Source: Chryseobacterium sp. H1D6B (GTDB taxonomy: Bacteria; Bacteroidota; Bacteroidia; Flavobacteriales; Weeksellaceae). Taken from it: a DNA stretch of 64,000 nt. Where the stretch lies: contig NZ_JARXVJ010000001.1 of assembly GCF_029892445.1 (NCBI RefSeq), positions 4,278,001-4,342,000 of the forward strand, given 5' to 3'. This document shows, in pieces, positions 1 to 7,642 of the stretch. A program made the position numbers and the translations under genes. Each line of letters opens with the position of its first letter. Positions within the stretch are counted from its first letter, which is position 1. The notes under the pieces were generated by a model. It was not told the origin of the DNA, did no database searches, and saw nothing but the letters and a program-made list of their open reading frames with translations.

Positions 1-92
1 GTAAACATTTCGTTTGTAATTATTTTTTTCATATTTCTAAAAAGTCATTTTGTGATGCAAAGCACCGAGTTTATTTTTTCGTTATAAAATAA

Positions 93-117
93 GTGTGCAA
101 GGATTGCACACATTTTT
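93..117 (+). terminator. Rho-independent terminator-like hairpin
   Basis: GTGTGCAA, a GGA loop and TTGCACAC form a perfect 8-bp stem, followed by ATTTTTATTT. It probably ends a plus-strand gene lying to the left of the window. Confidence 0.6.
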
Positions 118-611
118 ATTTGCAAGTTTATACTGTTTGGGCAAAATGTCATGTTACACCAAAAAGTTTCATTCTTACAGTCACAAAATTCTGAATTCAG
201 AAGCTTATCAAAAAGGACATCATTTTTCTAAATAAAACAAGAATAACAAAGGGAATAATGTTTTTATGCACTTACTATAAAGACTTACGCTCTGTACAAG
301 GCTAATTTTTAGTATAAAATTGTTGAAAAATGCATTTTTTTGGACTTTTTAGGAAATTCTTTCAATTTAGCATTCCATTTTTTTGTCGCAACTTTACACA
401 GATATTTTACCAATACTATTTTTTCAGCCTCTTTTTGTGCAACTAAAACCATTTTTTTGACTTTTTTTTAGAAATTTTAATTTTTAACGATCTCGCATTT
501 CTGCATTTTCATTACCATTGTGTGAAAAAAAAATAATTTGCCTCCTACAGGAATTTTGATTATTCAGAAATAACAATAAGTTTCACTTTTAATATTGAGC
601 AGAATTTATCT

Positions 612-625
612 TCTCAAAAAACGAT
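612..625 (+). repeat. Boundary motif copy 1 (TCTCAAAAAACGAT)
   Basis: Exact copy of the 14-base motif, ending three bases before the ATG at 629. The same motif, exact or nearly so, recurs at 990, 1572, 1836, 3037, 3801 and 6519, always before or between genes and always in this orientation. Confidence 0.8.
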
Positions 626-628
626 AAT

Positions 629-925
629 ATGACAGAAAATTACATTCAATATGCAGGCGGCTATCAAAAAGACAATATTGATGAACAGGATATAGTAAAA
701 GCTATATCAGACATTCAATTAATGGATGACGAACATGGAGTCTTTTGGGTTTCAGTTATAACCGATGATGAAAACGTGATTGAAGTAAATAAAGACCTGT
801 CACTTTCTGTAATTTTTGAAGAGCAAGAAACCAAATATCAAGCTATAGACTGGAAAGAAGTTGCAGAATTCTATAAAATATTGTTGCTTGAAAAATTCGA
901 TGAAATAGCCTTGAGAATAAAATAG
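629..925 (+). CDS. Small acidic protein, unknown function (first cassette gene)
   Basis: A 98-residue soluble, acidic protein with no signal peptide or membrane segment. I do not recognise the family with certainty. The alternating hydrophobic pattern, with VFWVSVITDDE near residue 40 and AIDWKEVAEFYK near residue 72, resembles small immunity-type proteins of bacterial toxin systems, but no toxin gene is next to it. The ATG is chosen because it sits three bases after the boundary motif. The neighbour downstream is a frameshifted lipoprotein gene, so the two are unlikely to form a functional operon. Confidence 0.6.
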   Translation: MTENYIQYAGGYQKDNIDEQDIVKAISDIQLMDDEHGVFWVSVITDDENVIEVNKDLSLSVIFEEQETKYQAIDWKEVAEFYKILLLEKFDEIALRIK

Positions 926-1003
926 CAAACCCTGGACATGGGATTGCGTTAATGGGTTGGCGTAAAAACTTGAAACGATTATAATAAAATCTCAAAAAAC
1001 GAT
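925..1003 (+). repeat. Cassette boundary: inverted repeat plus motif copy 2
   Basis: GCAAACCC (925-932) pairs with GGGTTGGC (954-961) around a 21-base loop, with one mismatch. An exact TCTCAAAAAACGAT follows at 990-1003. The motif overlaps the ATG of the next gene (GATG). Confidence 0.6.
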
Positions 1004-1471
1004 GCGAATACAATCAATATTTATTCTAAGTTGTTTGCTTTCATGCGCAAAGCAACCTGAAAAAAAATAAAGAATGACACTTGGGAAAAATTACAGGTTA
1101 TCACGCTTTTTCAGAAAATTACAATTGAAAATAATTCTGACAGTTCAGAAGTTGAAAATATTATCTGGAATAAACAGATTTACAATATTCCCCCAAAATA
1201 TATTATTGAAGACACTCTAAAAACAAAAATTTATCTTGCCAAAAATGAAAAAGATAGCTTAAAAACTTGGATTAAATCTTCTATTCTTAAACCCAAATTT
1301 ACTGCTTTAAATGCTTCTGATTATGTTGGAAATGTAGAGCTAAAATACATTGACAGAAACACCACATTGAGTTGTAAATATTATTCTGTTGGAGAATGGA
1401 ACAAAGTATCAGAAAAAACAAAAAAGATTTACAATTTATTGAATAGCAAAACGGAGTTATCTAAACAGTAA
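1002..1471 (+). pseudogene. Frameshifted lipoprotein gene
   Basis: The ATG at 1002 starts a lipoprotein signal peptide (MRIQSIFILSCLLSCAKQ, lipobox LLSC) that stops at 1068-1070. In another frame, 133 codons continue without interruption from NDTWEKLQ at 1073 to the TAA at 1469-1471. The switch falls on a run of eight A's at 1060-1067; one more A would restore a single frame of about 155 residues. The product would be an outer-membrane-anchored lipoprotein of unknown function. The break may be a real mutation, a homopolymer sequencing error or slippage; the sequence alone cannot decide. Confidence 0.7.
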
Positions 1472-1491
1472 AAATGTTGTGTGTAATTAAT

Positions 1492-1585
1492 AGTTTTGCA
1501 ACTGCTGAGCTTAGAAATTCAAACTTCCGCTCGAAAGCAAAACTTAAGAACTTTAAATAAGATAAAGTAGATCTCAAAAAAAGAT
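1492..1585 (+). repeat. Cassette boundary: two-part hairpin plus motif copy 3
   Basis: AGTTTTGC (1492-1499) pairs with GCAAAACT (1537-1544), and GAGC (1507-1510) pairs with GCTC (1529-1532). Unequal spacers (7 and 4 bases) separate the outer and inner stems, the layout known from integron attC sites. A one-base variant of the motif, TCTCAAAAAAAGAT, follows at 1572-1585, three bases before the next ATG. Confidence 0.65.
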
Positions 1586-1588
1586 ATT

Positions 1589-1825
1589 ATGAAAAATATT
1601 AAAATAGTACTACTAATTTCGATATTTGTTATAGCAGTAGCAATCATCACTTTATTATCATCTCATGTCGAATTACTACAAAATTTAATAGTTAAGATTC
1701 TACTTTCCTTATGTACAGTCTTGGGTATTCTTATAGGACGAGTATTGGATAATTTTTATAATCAAAGTGAAAAAATGGAAAACGAAAAAATGTCTAGGGA
1801 GGTTGAAGAGATAGGTAGAGAATAG
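1589..1825 (+). CDS. Small two-helix membrane protein
   Basis: A 78-residue protein with two predicted membrane helices, about residues 4-26 (IKIVLLISIFVIAVAIITLL) and 33-52. They are followed by a charged, Glu/Lys-rich tail of about 25 residues, probably cytoplasmic. The family is not recognised. The start follows the boundary motif by three bases, as at 629. It may be a small membrane effector or regulator, but that is only a guess from size and location. Confidence 0.6.
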   Translation: MKNIKIVLLISIFVIAVAIITLLSSHVELLQNLIVKILLSLCTVLGILIGRVLDNFYNQSEKMENEKMSREVEEIGRE

Positions 1826-1835
1826 TGTAACTTAA

Positions 1836-1849
1836 TTTCAAAAAACGAT
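1836..1849 (+). repeat. Boundary motif copy 4 (TTTCAAAAAACGAT)
   Basis: One-base variant of the motif, eleven bases after the stop codon at 1825. Unlike the first three copies, no ATG follows closely; the next gene starts at 2172. Confidence 0.6.
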
Positions 1850-2171
1850 TGTATAACAACGTTTTAAAATTGTAAATTTTATTTTTTTGTGATTTACGGC
1901 ATCCCACAATTTGTTGTTGATTAAAATAATTATTTTTAATTTCTCTACATTTACTCAAAAAAAATTATTTAAATGAAAAGAAGAATTCGTCAATCCAAAG
2001 AAAACTTAAATGAAAAATATGTTTAACGGTCTATTCAGAAAATCATCAAAATAAATTTTAAATTATTAGGAGAAATAGCTTAATGAAAGTTATATAAATT
2101 AGATTAATGCAACGCATAGATTTAGAGGTTAGCAGAAGTATCAAGTATAACAAACATATTAAATAACAATT
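1850..2171. other. Gene-free stretch with a repeat copy
   Basis: No convincing gene. Short frames such as ATGAAAAGAAGAATT at 1973 stop quickly and may be remnants of a lost cassette gene. The last part (2045-2151) is a repeat shared with 3812-3914. Confidence 0.5.
2045..2151 (+). repeat. About 105-bp upstream repeat, copy A
   Basis: It aligns with 3812-3914 almost end to end. Shared blocks include ATCAAAATAAATTTTA, GAAATAG, GAAAGTTATATAAAT, GATTGATGCAA-like and GTATAAC. Both copies lie just upstream of a gene start (2172 and 3918). By eye the identity is roughly 70 percent. Confidence 0.7.
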
Positions 2172-2885
2172 ATGAAAAAAACAATTACTTTTTTTACTAT
2201 TCTTTTATCAGTAATCAATATTCAAGCTCAAGAAGGTATTGATTTATTGACTTACGAAAACACTCAGGATATCAATTTTTTTAGCTCTATTAAAAATGGC
2301 ACTCAGATTAAGGAATATATAACAACCAATAAAAATAGTGTGAAGGTTGGTGATACTTTAATATTAGGATCTCCTACCTCTCAAGAAATGAATACAAGAA
2401 CTTATTCAGGCAGTTATGGTAATAGAGCAAGAGGTGGTGTTGCACAATCAAGAAGTACTTCAAAAAAAACTTATGAGTTTATACAAATGGGAAGACCAGC
2501 TGGATTTGGAAGTATTATGTCTGCTATGGGTGGTGACGCACAGAATATGGCAGATAACAGTTTAAAGAATACTACAGTTATTGTCAGTGAAATAAAAACA
2601 TATCATAGAGGCAGTAAAAATAAACCCTTGTATGTAGTTATGGTTTTGGGAGAAATAAATGGTAGGGCTTTTGGAATAAATAAATTTTTAAGCGTAATGG
2701 ATACAGAGTTAGGGATTGAGTCTGGTGAAATTCTTTTGAAAAATAGAAAAATGACCAGAGATGAAGCTATTGCAAAATTAAAGGAAGCGAAAGAACTGGT
2801 GGAAATTGATATGATGAGCAAAGAAGAGTTTGACAAATTAAAAAAAGAACTCGCTCCAATTATTAGCAATAATAACAAAGAATAA
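2172..2885 (+). CDS. Secreted protein with C-terminal SHOCT-like domain
   Basis: 237 residues. A Sec signal peptide ends near residue 19 (NIQA-QEG), so the protein is exported to the periplasm or outer membrane. The middle (residues 70-125) is rich in Gly, Ser and Met (TRTYSGSYGNRARGG, IMSAMGGDAQNMADN). The C-terminus (about 203-232, KLKEAKELVEIDMMSKEEFD) matches the short SHOCT helical hairpin, a domain often attached to membrane or secreted proteins and thought to mediate oligomerisation. The function is unknown. The gene follows repeat copy A and is itself followed by the best-preserved cassette boundary. Confidence 0.65.
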   Translation: MKKTITFFTILLSVINIQAQEGIDLLTYENTQDINFFSSIKNGTQIKEYITTNKNSVKVGDTLILGSPTSQEMNTRTYSGSYGNRARGGVAQSRSTSKKTYEFIQMGRPAGFGSIMSAMGGDAQNMADNSLKNTTVIVSEIKTYHRGSKNKPLYVVMVLGEINGRAFGINKFLSVMDTELGIESGEILLKNRKMTRDEAIAKLKEAKELVEIDMMSKEEFDKLKKELAPIISNNNKE

Positions 2886-3050
2886 TACTTCTGTTGATAA
2901 AGGTTTAGCAATAGCGGGCTGAAATTTTTCAATTCACGTTTTGTGTTTTGTTACAATTTTGTGATTTAGTTGAAAGTTTCGTATTTGTTTTGCCCATCAT
3001 CGCCAAGCCCAAAACGTTTATAATATTACGCCTAAATCTCAAAAAACGAT
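2886..3050 (+). repeat. Cassette boundary: long attC-like inverted repeat plus motif copy 5
   Basis: This is the most complete boundary. It starts right after the stop codon with TACTTCTG. The left arm (2896-2924, containing AAAGGTTTAGCAATAGCGGG) is imperfectly complementary to the right arm (about 2987-3024, TTTTGCCCATCATCGCC then AAGCCCAAAACGTTTATA). A central AT-rich section of about 60 bases separates the arms, and the exact motif follows at 3037-3050. The left arm recurs in part at 4645 and 7222. Arms, spacers and size (about 135 bp) resemble integron attC sites. Confidence 0.65.
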
Positions 3051-3101
3051 CTTAAAAAATTTGAAACTATTTACCAATGAAATTAAAACTAAATATTAAC
3101 C

Positions 3102-3767
3102 ATGAACACAACAATTTTATTAAGCCGTATTGATAATATAATGGAAAAAGGCAACAACCTAAAAAATTGTTTAGTATTTAATGAACCAACCAGCTATGGT
3201 TATGTCCCGGCAGGTATACATAATGGATATAAAGCACTAGGACTTTCTTTTATATCTAATCTTCTAAATGAGAATCATGTATACTATTTAGAGTTTAAGA
3301 AAGCTACAGCAAATTCATGGTCATACGATCTAGAAAGTTCAATAGAGATTTTAAATTCATTAAGATTTGAAATTGAAAATGGTTGGCTTGATAATCTGAA
3401 AAAACTTGTATCAGCAGAACTGTTTACCGATTTCTTAGACATGAGTAAATATTTATTAGATGAAAATTATAAGGATGCTTCTGCTGTTATAATTGGTGCC
3501 ACATTGGAAGAGCATCTCCGCATTCTATGTAAGGATAATGGAATCGAAACAAATACCTTAAAAGGAAATAAACTGGTTCCCAAAACAGCTAATCTCATGA
3601 ATGATGAATTATACAAAAACAATGTTTATGATTCTTTAAAACATAAAAGTATAAGTGCTTGGATGGACTTAAGAAATAAGGCTGCTCACGGAAAATATAA
3701 CGAATATAATCATCAGGATGTCGATTATATGTTTAGTGGTGTACTGAATTTCATGGCGAGTAATTAA
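3102..3767 (+). CDS. HEPN-domain protein, putative RNase
   Basis: 221 residues, soluble. The C-terminal half (about 108-218) is helical and ends with RNKAAHGKYNEY, where R-x4-H matches the catalytic motif of HEPN ribonucleases. The context (ATLEEHLRILCKDNGI about 40 residues earlier, then DLRNKAAHGKY) is typical of HEPN proteins seen in abortive-infection and toxin-antitoxin loci. The N-terminal half (residues 1-105) is not recognised and may be a sensor. It lies between two boundary motifs, so it would be a one-gene cassette. An RNA-cleaving defence role is inferred from the family, not shown. Confidence 0.7.
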   Translation: MNTTILLSRIDNIMEKGNNLKNCLVFNEPTSYGYVPAGIHNGYKALGLSFISNLLNENHVYYLEFKKATANSWSYDLESSIEILNSLRFEIENGWLDNLKKLVSAELFTDFLDMSKYLLDENYKDASAVIIGATLEEHLRILCKDNGIETNTLKGNKLVPKTANLMNDELYKNNVYDSLKHKSISAWMDLRNKAAHGKYNEYNHQDVDYMFSGVLNFMASN

Positions 3768-3800
3768 CAAATAATACATGACGTTTACCAATAGGAATAG

Positions 3801-3813
3801 TCTCAAAAACGAT
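3801..3813 (+). repeat. Boundary motif copy 6 (TCTCAAAAACGAT)
   Basis: The motif lacking one A, 33 bases after the HEPN gene stop. There is no long inverted repeat here. Upstream repeat copy B follows directly. Confidence 0.7.
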
Positions 3814-3914
3814 CAAAATAAATTTTATCGTAATAGCAGAAATAGTTACGAAAGTTATATAAATCGTATTGATGCAATGCGTAAATTTGAAAGTCCGCAG
3901 AAATACTGTATAAC
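3812..3914 (+). repeat. About 105-bp upstream repeat, copy B
   Basis: Counterpart of 2045-2151. It starts within the boundary motif and ends three bases before the ATG of the Mrr-like gene. An overlapping frame through this repeat (3778-4074) is judged not to be a gene. Confidence 0.7.
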
Positions 3915-3917
3915 TAT

Positions 3918-4640
3918 ATGTCAAATAAAGATTGGTACTTATTCCAAGAAGAAATCAGTGAATATTTTAAAAAACTTGGCTTTAATACTGAAACTAATAA
4001 AACAATTAAAGGTGTTAGAACTAATCATGATATTGATGTCTATGTTCAAACAAAATTCATGGGTCAAAATTTAACCTGGATTATTGAAGCAAAGAAATGG
4101 AATTATAAAATTAACAAATTACAAGTTTTAGGATTACGGACTATAGTTGATGATGTTGGTGCAGACAAAGGATTCATAATTTCTATTCAAGGATTTCAAA
4201 AAGGAGCAGTAGAGGCAGCAGAAACAACAAACATTGAATTAGTTACATTTGATGAGCTAAAAACCAAAACAAAAGATCTTATTGAAACAGATATTTTTAA
4301 TCATTTTATAGAAAGGATTAATTTAATTGATCGCAGGTATTTTTCACATAGCAAATCAATAAGAAGAAAGTACGACCTAAAATTAGATCATGGAGATAAT
4401 CATTATTCTGTTTTTATTGTTTTATCCACTGCTAAAGAAGCGATAAATCACGCATTAAATAAAGAATATCCAATAAGTCTAAACACAGGCTTAGGAGAAC
4501 AATATGGAGAAGATATTGCTGAAAACTCCCAACAAGTAATAAATTGGCTACAGATAAATTTAAATACAATCGACTACAAAATATTGGAAGCCGAAATAAA
4601 AATGCAAAAAAAAGGAGATTTCGATCCTATAATAATTTAA
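3918..4640 (+). CDS. Mrr-like restriction endonuclease domain protein
   Basis: 240 residues. The N-terminal part (about 5-115) has the order expected of an Mrr-type PD-(D/E)xK nuclease: a helix with FQEEISEYFKKLGF, then the metal-binding D in NHDIDVYV, then IIEAKKW supplying E and K, then QVLGLRTIVDDVGADKGFIIS. Mrr-family enzymes cut modified or foreign DNA. The C-terminal half (about 120-240) is not recognised and may sense a ligand or target. The start directly follows repeat copy B. The neighbours, HEPN upstream and SEFIR downstream, fit an anti-phage set. Confidence 0.78.
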   Translation: MSNKDWYLFQEEISEYFKKLGFNTETNKTIKGVRTNHDIDVYVQTKFMGQNLTWIIEAKKWNYKINKLQVLGLRTIVDDVGADKGFIISIQGFQKGAVEAAETTNIELVTFDELKTKTKDLIETDIFNHFIERINLIDRRYFSHSKSIRRKYDLKLDHGDNHYSVFIVLSTAKEAINHALNKEYPISLNTGLGEQYGEDIAENSQQVINWLQINLNTIDYKILEAEIKMQKKGDFDPIII

Positions 4641-5037
4641 ATAGTACTTCTGCTAACATAGGTTTTGCAAAATGCGGGGTTTAGTACAATGTTAAACTTT
4701 TACTCTAACATATATACAAGGTTTTTAAGAAAAAACCTAACTAAAAGGTAAATAGATTTTTAATACAGAGTTTTAATTTAGAAGAAGATGCAAAACAAGC
4801 TTTTGAACTTTTCCAAAAAGAATTTCATTCATAATCTTTAATAACGATCAGAAATAACGACTGCAAATTTTCAATTCGCTCTTTTCAGTATTGCTCATTA
4901 GTTTAAAATTTCCTAATATTATTGCATGATAATTTTCCGAAAATATATCAATTAAACCTTTGGATCTTGTTATCATCTCAAAATATTGAAACTAATTGCT
5001 TTGTTTAAACAAATTATTAACTCGAATAAAAATTGAT
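4641..5037. other. Degenerate cassette boundary with gene remnant
   Basis: After the stop, TACTTCTG and AGGTTTTGCAAAATGCGGGG (4645-4680) repeat the left arm of the 2886 boundary. From about 4746 to 4834 there is a codon-like tail without a start, ending NLEEDAKQAFELFQKEFHS, probably the end of a decayed cassette gene. Bases 4857-4932 resemble the central part of the 2886 boundary (TTTTCAATTC, AGTTTAAAATTTC). A weak motif relative, TCTCAAAATATTGA, begins at 4977. Confidence 0.5.
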
Positions 5038-6339
5038 TTGAAAGTATTTCTGCATTACAGCTGGGACAGCGAAGCCCATAAAGAATGGGTTTTGGAGTTG
5101 GCGAACAGGTTAACAGCAGACGGCGTTGACCTAGTTTTTGACAGATACGATCTACAGGTCGGATCCAACAACTTACATTTCATGGAAAAAATAGAGGCTT
5201 GTCAAAAGGTAGTGTTGGTTATGTCAAAAGGATACAAACCTAAAGTAGATTCGAGGACGGGAGGTGCTGGTTATGAATATCAAATAATTACAAGCGAAAT
5301 CGCTGTCAAGATGGCCTCTAATACCAAGTGTATTCCTGTACTTAGAAATGGAGATTCGCACAGCTCAATTCCAGTGCTATTACAACATTTCCAATATATA
5401 GATATGCGAGACGATAAAAAATTTGAGCAACTATATTTGGAACTTTTGCGTGCGATTTACGGCAAACCACTTGTGACAAGGCCAGAATTGGGTAAAAAAC
5501 CATCTTGGGATAATAATTTCACGAAGGACAATAAAAACATCTCCGATGACAAACCAAAACAAGCACATGATATAATTGCGAACTCACTTTATCGAGTTTT
5601 GGCGGAAATTGAAAACGATGCTGAAATCGATCGAGAAAAGCTTATGCAAAGTTTTGAAACAGTCTATAAGAAATCTAAAGATATGTCACGTGATAGCGCA
5701 GTTTTGACCGCACCAGAATTTCACGAGACAATTGATATGTTACTTTTATCATTTCAAAATGATAAACTCTTAATCACAATTTCAGGTAATGATGCTTCAT
5801 TATGGGTTTCTGTCGCTAAACAATTTGAGTATGAAGTTAAGGCGATTTTAAATGATGTAATGGTTATTATGGATCAACATGGAACTTCATCCCACATACA
5901 TTGGCGTTTTGAACGTATGGAAGATATAATATTAGTTTCTTATGGAAATAACAGTCTCGGAAAAACTACCGACCTATCGATAGTAAACAGTCTAAAATCC
6001 ACCAAACAGAAGGTTAATTCAATTGGCGGAAAAATGGATTTTAGTCCAGTCTTTAATGAGATAAGAATTCAACTGCCACTTAATACAAATAATCAAAATG
6101 TAAATAGATCAAAGATAAGTGAAGATAATTTCGAATTCAGTGTATTTGATATTACAATAGTTGAACTTTTATCTAAAGGTGTTTTGCAAAAAGATATACC
6201 CCAAATTTTACACTCAAAAAATATAAAACCTTCTACACTAAGCAGTGTTGAAAAAAGACTCAATTCTATGAGAGAAAAATGCTCATTAAAAAGCAATGAG
6301 GAACTTGTTGCATTTTTTAAAGATATTGGAATAATCTAA
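5038..6339 (+). CDS. SEFIR/TIR-like signalling protein with C-terminal HTH-like region
   Basis: About 433 residues. Residues 1 to about 150 form a SEFIR domain, the TIR-related fold: KVFLHYSWDSEAHKEWV, FDRYDLQVG, a VVLVMSKGYK strand and EYQIITSEI. SEFIR/TIR domains in bacteria act in immune signalling or NAD turnover. The C-terminal 55 residues (VELLSKGVLQKDIPQILHSK ... SSVEKRLNSM) look like a LuxR/GerE-type helix-turn-helix. The frame is open from a TTG at 4996, but the TTG at 5038 places M directly before KVFLHYSWD, where SEFIR proteins normally begin, so it is preferred. No ATG is available upstream. Confidence 0.75.
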   Translation: MKVFLHYSWDSEAHKEWVLELANRLTADGVDLVFDRYDLQVGSNNLHFMEKIEACQKVVLVMSKGYKPKVDSRTGGAGYEYQIITSEIAVKMASNTKCIPVLRNGDSHSSIPVLLQHFQYIDMRDDKKFEQLYLELLRAIYGKPLVTRPELGKKPSWDNNFTKDNKNISDDKPKQAHDIIANSLYRVLAEIENDAEIDREKLMQSFETVYKKSKDMSRDSAVLTAPEFHETIDMLLLSFQNDKLLITISGNDASLWVSVAKQFEYEVKAILNDVMVIMDQHGTSSHIHWRFERMEDIILVSYGNNSLGKTTDLSIVNSLKSTKQKVNSIGGKMDFSPVFNEIRIQLPLNTNNQNVNRSKISEDNFEFSVFDITIVELLSKGVLQKDIPQILHSKNIKPSTLSSVEKRLNSMREKCSLKSNEELVAFFKDIGII

Positions 6340-6546
6340 AATATTTTCGGAATATATTATAAAAATTCTGACCACTTACATATTTAAGAGATGTCGGGTT
6401 CCAAGTTTGGCATCAAGATAATTCAACTTTAAGATGTTGGCAAATCCGGTATTAAGCACCAGATTGATGTTCTTACCGAACAGTTATTTGGAGTGATTAA
6501 AATGACCAGTCTTAAAAATCTCAAAAAACGATACATCTAAAAAGAT
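6340..6546. repeat. Cassette boundary region with motif copy 7
   Basis: A gene-free 207 bases. GCATC near 6410 and GATG near 6435 allow a weak stem followed by TTGGCAAATCCGG. The exact TCTCAAAAAACGAT is at 6519-6532, 14 bases before the next ATG. Confidence 0.5.
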
Positions 6547-7197
6547 ATGGGACTATTCGACAAATTTTTTAAGACAAAAAAAATGCAATACGAAATAATA
6601 AAAGATGAAAATGGTAAACATCAAATAGGTGGAGAAATTCCCCAAGATTTTACGATTCCAAAAAATGAATTTTTAGCTGGGTTTCAATATTTGGGTTTTA
6701 TAGACAATTCAGACCCAATTTTTTCTTGGCTTCCATTCAGAGTAAACCTAATTCATCCGATTTATACTGACGAATATTTTGTTTTTCTTGATTATTCAAA
6801 TCCAAATAGTCCGACAATTATTGAACCTATGGAGACTACTTCGTCAACAAGTGCATTTGACGAAATTGATAAAAACTCAAAAATTATTTGGGAAGGAGTT
6901 AAAGTAAGTTTAGAGGAAAAAGAAGAAATTGACGAATTTGAAAGTATAGGAATTTGTGGCCAACCAGATTGGCTACAAGAAGCGGAAATTCCAAAATGTC
7001 CGAAAAGTGGAAAATCTATGAGATTTTTGTGTCAATTAGGAAGTTTTAGTGATATTGAAGCAACGTTTAGCAACGTTGAACCAACAAAAGGAATGGAAGA
7101 ATATTTCCAAAAATTAAACTTTTGGTGTGATGGAAATTTATACATTTTTATAGAACCGACAACAAAGACAATGTGTTATACAATGCAAAATAGCTAA
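6547..7197 (+). CDS. DUF1963/YwqG-like protein
   Basis: 216 residues, soluble and acidic. The segment GICGQPDWLQEAEIPKCPKS around residues 137-156, followed by MRFLCQLGSF and ending NLYIFIEPTTKTMCYTMQNS, matches the C-terminal signature of YwqG/DUF1963 proteins (G-x-P-x-W-[LI]-Q ... PKCPxCG ... QL). The second cysteine of the usual PKCPxCG is replaced by Ser-Gly (PKCPKSGK). The family function is unknown; members often occur as single genes in polymorphic-toxin and mobile loci. It lies between a boundary motif and another partial boundary repeat. Confidence 0.65.
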   Translation: MGLFDKFFKTKKMQYEIIKDENGKHQIGGEIPQDFTIPKNEFLAGFQYLGFIDNSDPIFSWLPFRVNLIHPIYTDEYFVFLDYSNPNSPTIIEPMETTSSTSAFDEIDKNSKIIWEGVKVSLEEKEEIDEFESIGICGQPDWLQEAEIPKCPKSGKSMRFLCQLGSFSDIEATFSNVEPTKGMEEYFQKLNFWCDGNLYIFIEPTTKTMCYTMQNS

Positions 7198-7221
7198 TAA
7201 CATAAAAAATCGAAAAGAATA

Positions 7222-7264
7222 AACTGCCAACAAGTTTTTTGCAATAGTGGGACGAAATTTCAAA
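7222..7264 (+). repeat. Partial cassette boundary (left arm only)
   Basis: CTGCCAACAAG-TTTTTTGCAATAGTGGG aligns with the left arm of the boundaries at 2886 and 4645. No right arm and no TCTCAAAAAACGAT motif follow, so the array seems eroded or ends here. Confidence 0.5.
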
Positions 7265-7402
7265 GGTTATATTTCTATTAAACTTTTGTATAAGATTGAA
7301 ATTTATACTCGATTGTCTTACATATAATTAAATTTTAGATGAATAAATTAGCACGGAATAGAAAAGTATCTTTTTGAATTTTTTTCAAGTCGATTTGATA
7401 CT

Positions 7403-7642
7403 TTGGATATTTTTTCCTTGTCAACATATAGAGATAGAACTTATGGAATTTATAGGTTAAAGAAAGGAAATCTACTGATGGATTTTATTATTAGCATCCA
7501 TGGTAATATCGAAGAATACTTTTTTTCTGAAAAACTGATACCTCAAAAATTTCCCTCTCCAGAAGCTTTATTATTAAAGCTAGAAGCGTTTGGAAATTAT
7601 CTTGTAGAAAACCAATATTTATTAGAAGAAAATATGGACTGA
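7403..7642 (+). CDS. Small hypothetical protein, start uncertain, maybe frameshifted
   Basis: About 79 residues from a TTG at 7403; the frame is open back to 7352 but without ATG. An ATG at 7339 (MNKLARNR) reads into a stop after 12 codons. Removing one base between 7342 and 7351 would join it to HGIEKYLFEFFSS in this frame, giving about 100 residues. The protein is not recognised. It may be the last, damaged cassette gene before the recombinase module. Confidence 0.4.
   Translation: MDIFSLSTYRDRTYGIYRLKKGNLLMDFIISIHGNIEEYFFSEKLIPQKFPSPEALLLKLEAFGNYLVENQYLLEENMD

Larger units (their letters stand above)
1..628. other. AT-rich stretch without a gene, left edge
   Basis: No credible reading frame is present. 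The stretch is very AT-rich, with several runs of six or more T's followed by GACTTTTT or GTCGC. It holds the terminator-like hairpin at 93-117. It ends with the first copy of the TCTCAAAAAACGAT motif just before the gene at 629. If the downstream genes are a cassette array, this could be leader DNA, but no recombinase or clear promoter is seen. Confidence 0.6.

Noticed and set aside
3778..4074. A 98-codon open frame across the HEPN/Mrr gap
   Set aside because: It overlaps the better-supported Mrr-like gene in another frame, runs through the boundary motif and repeat copy B, and has a basic low-complexity product.
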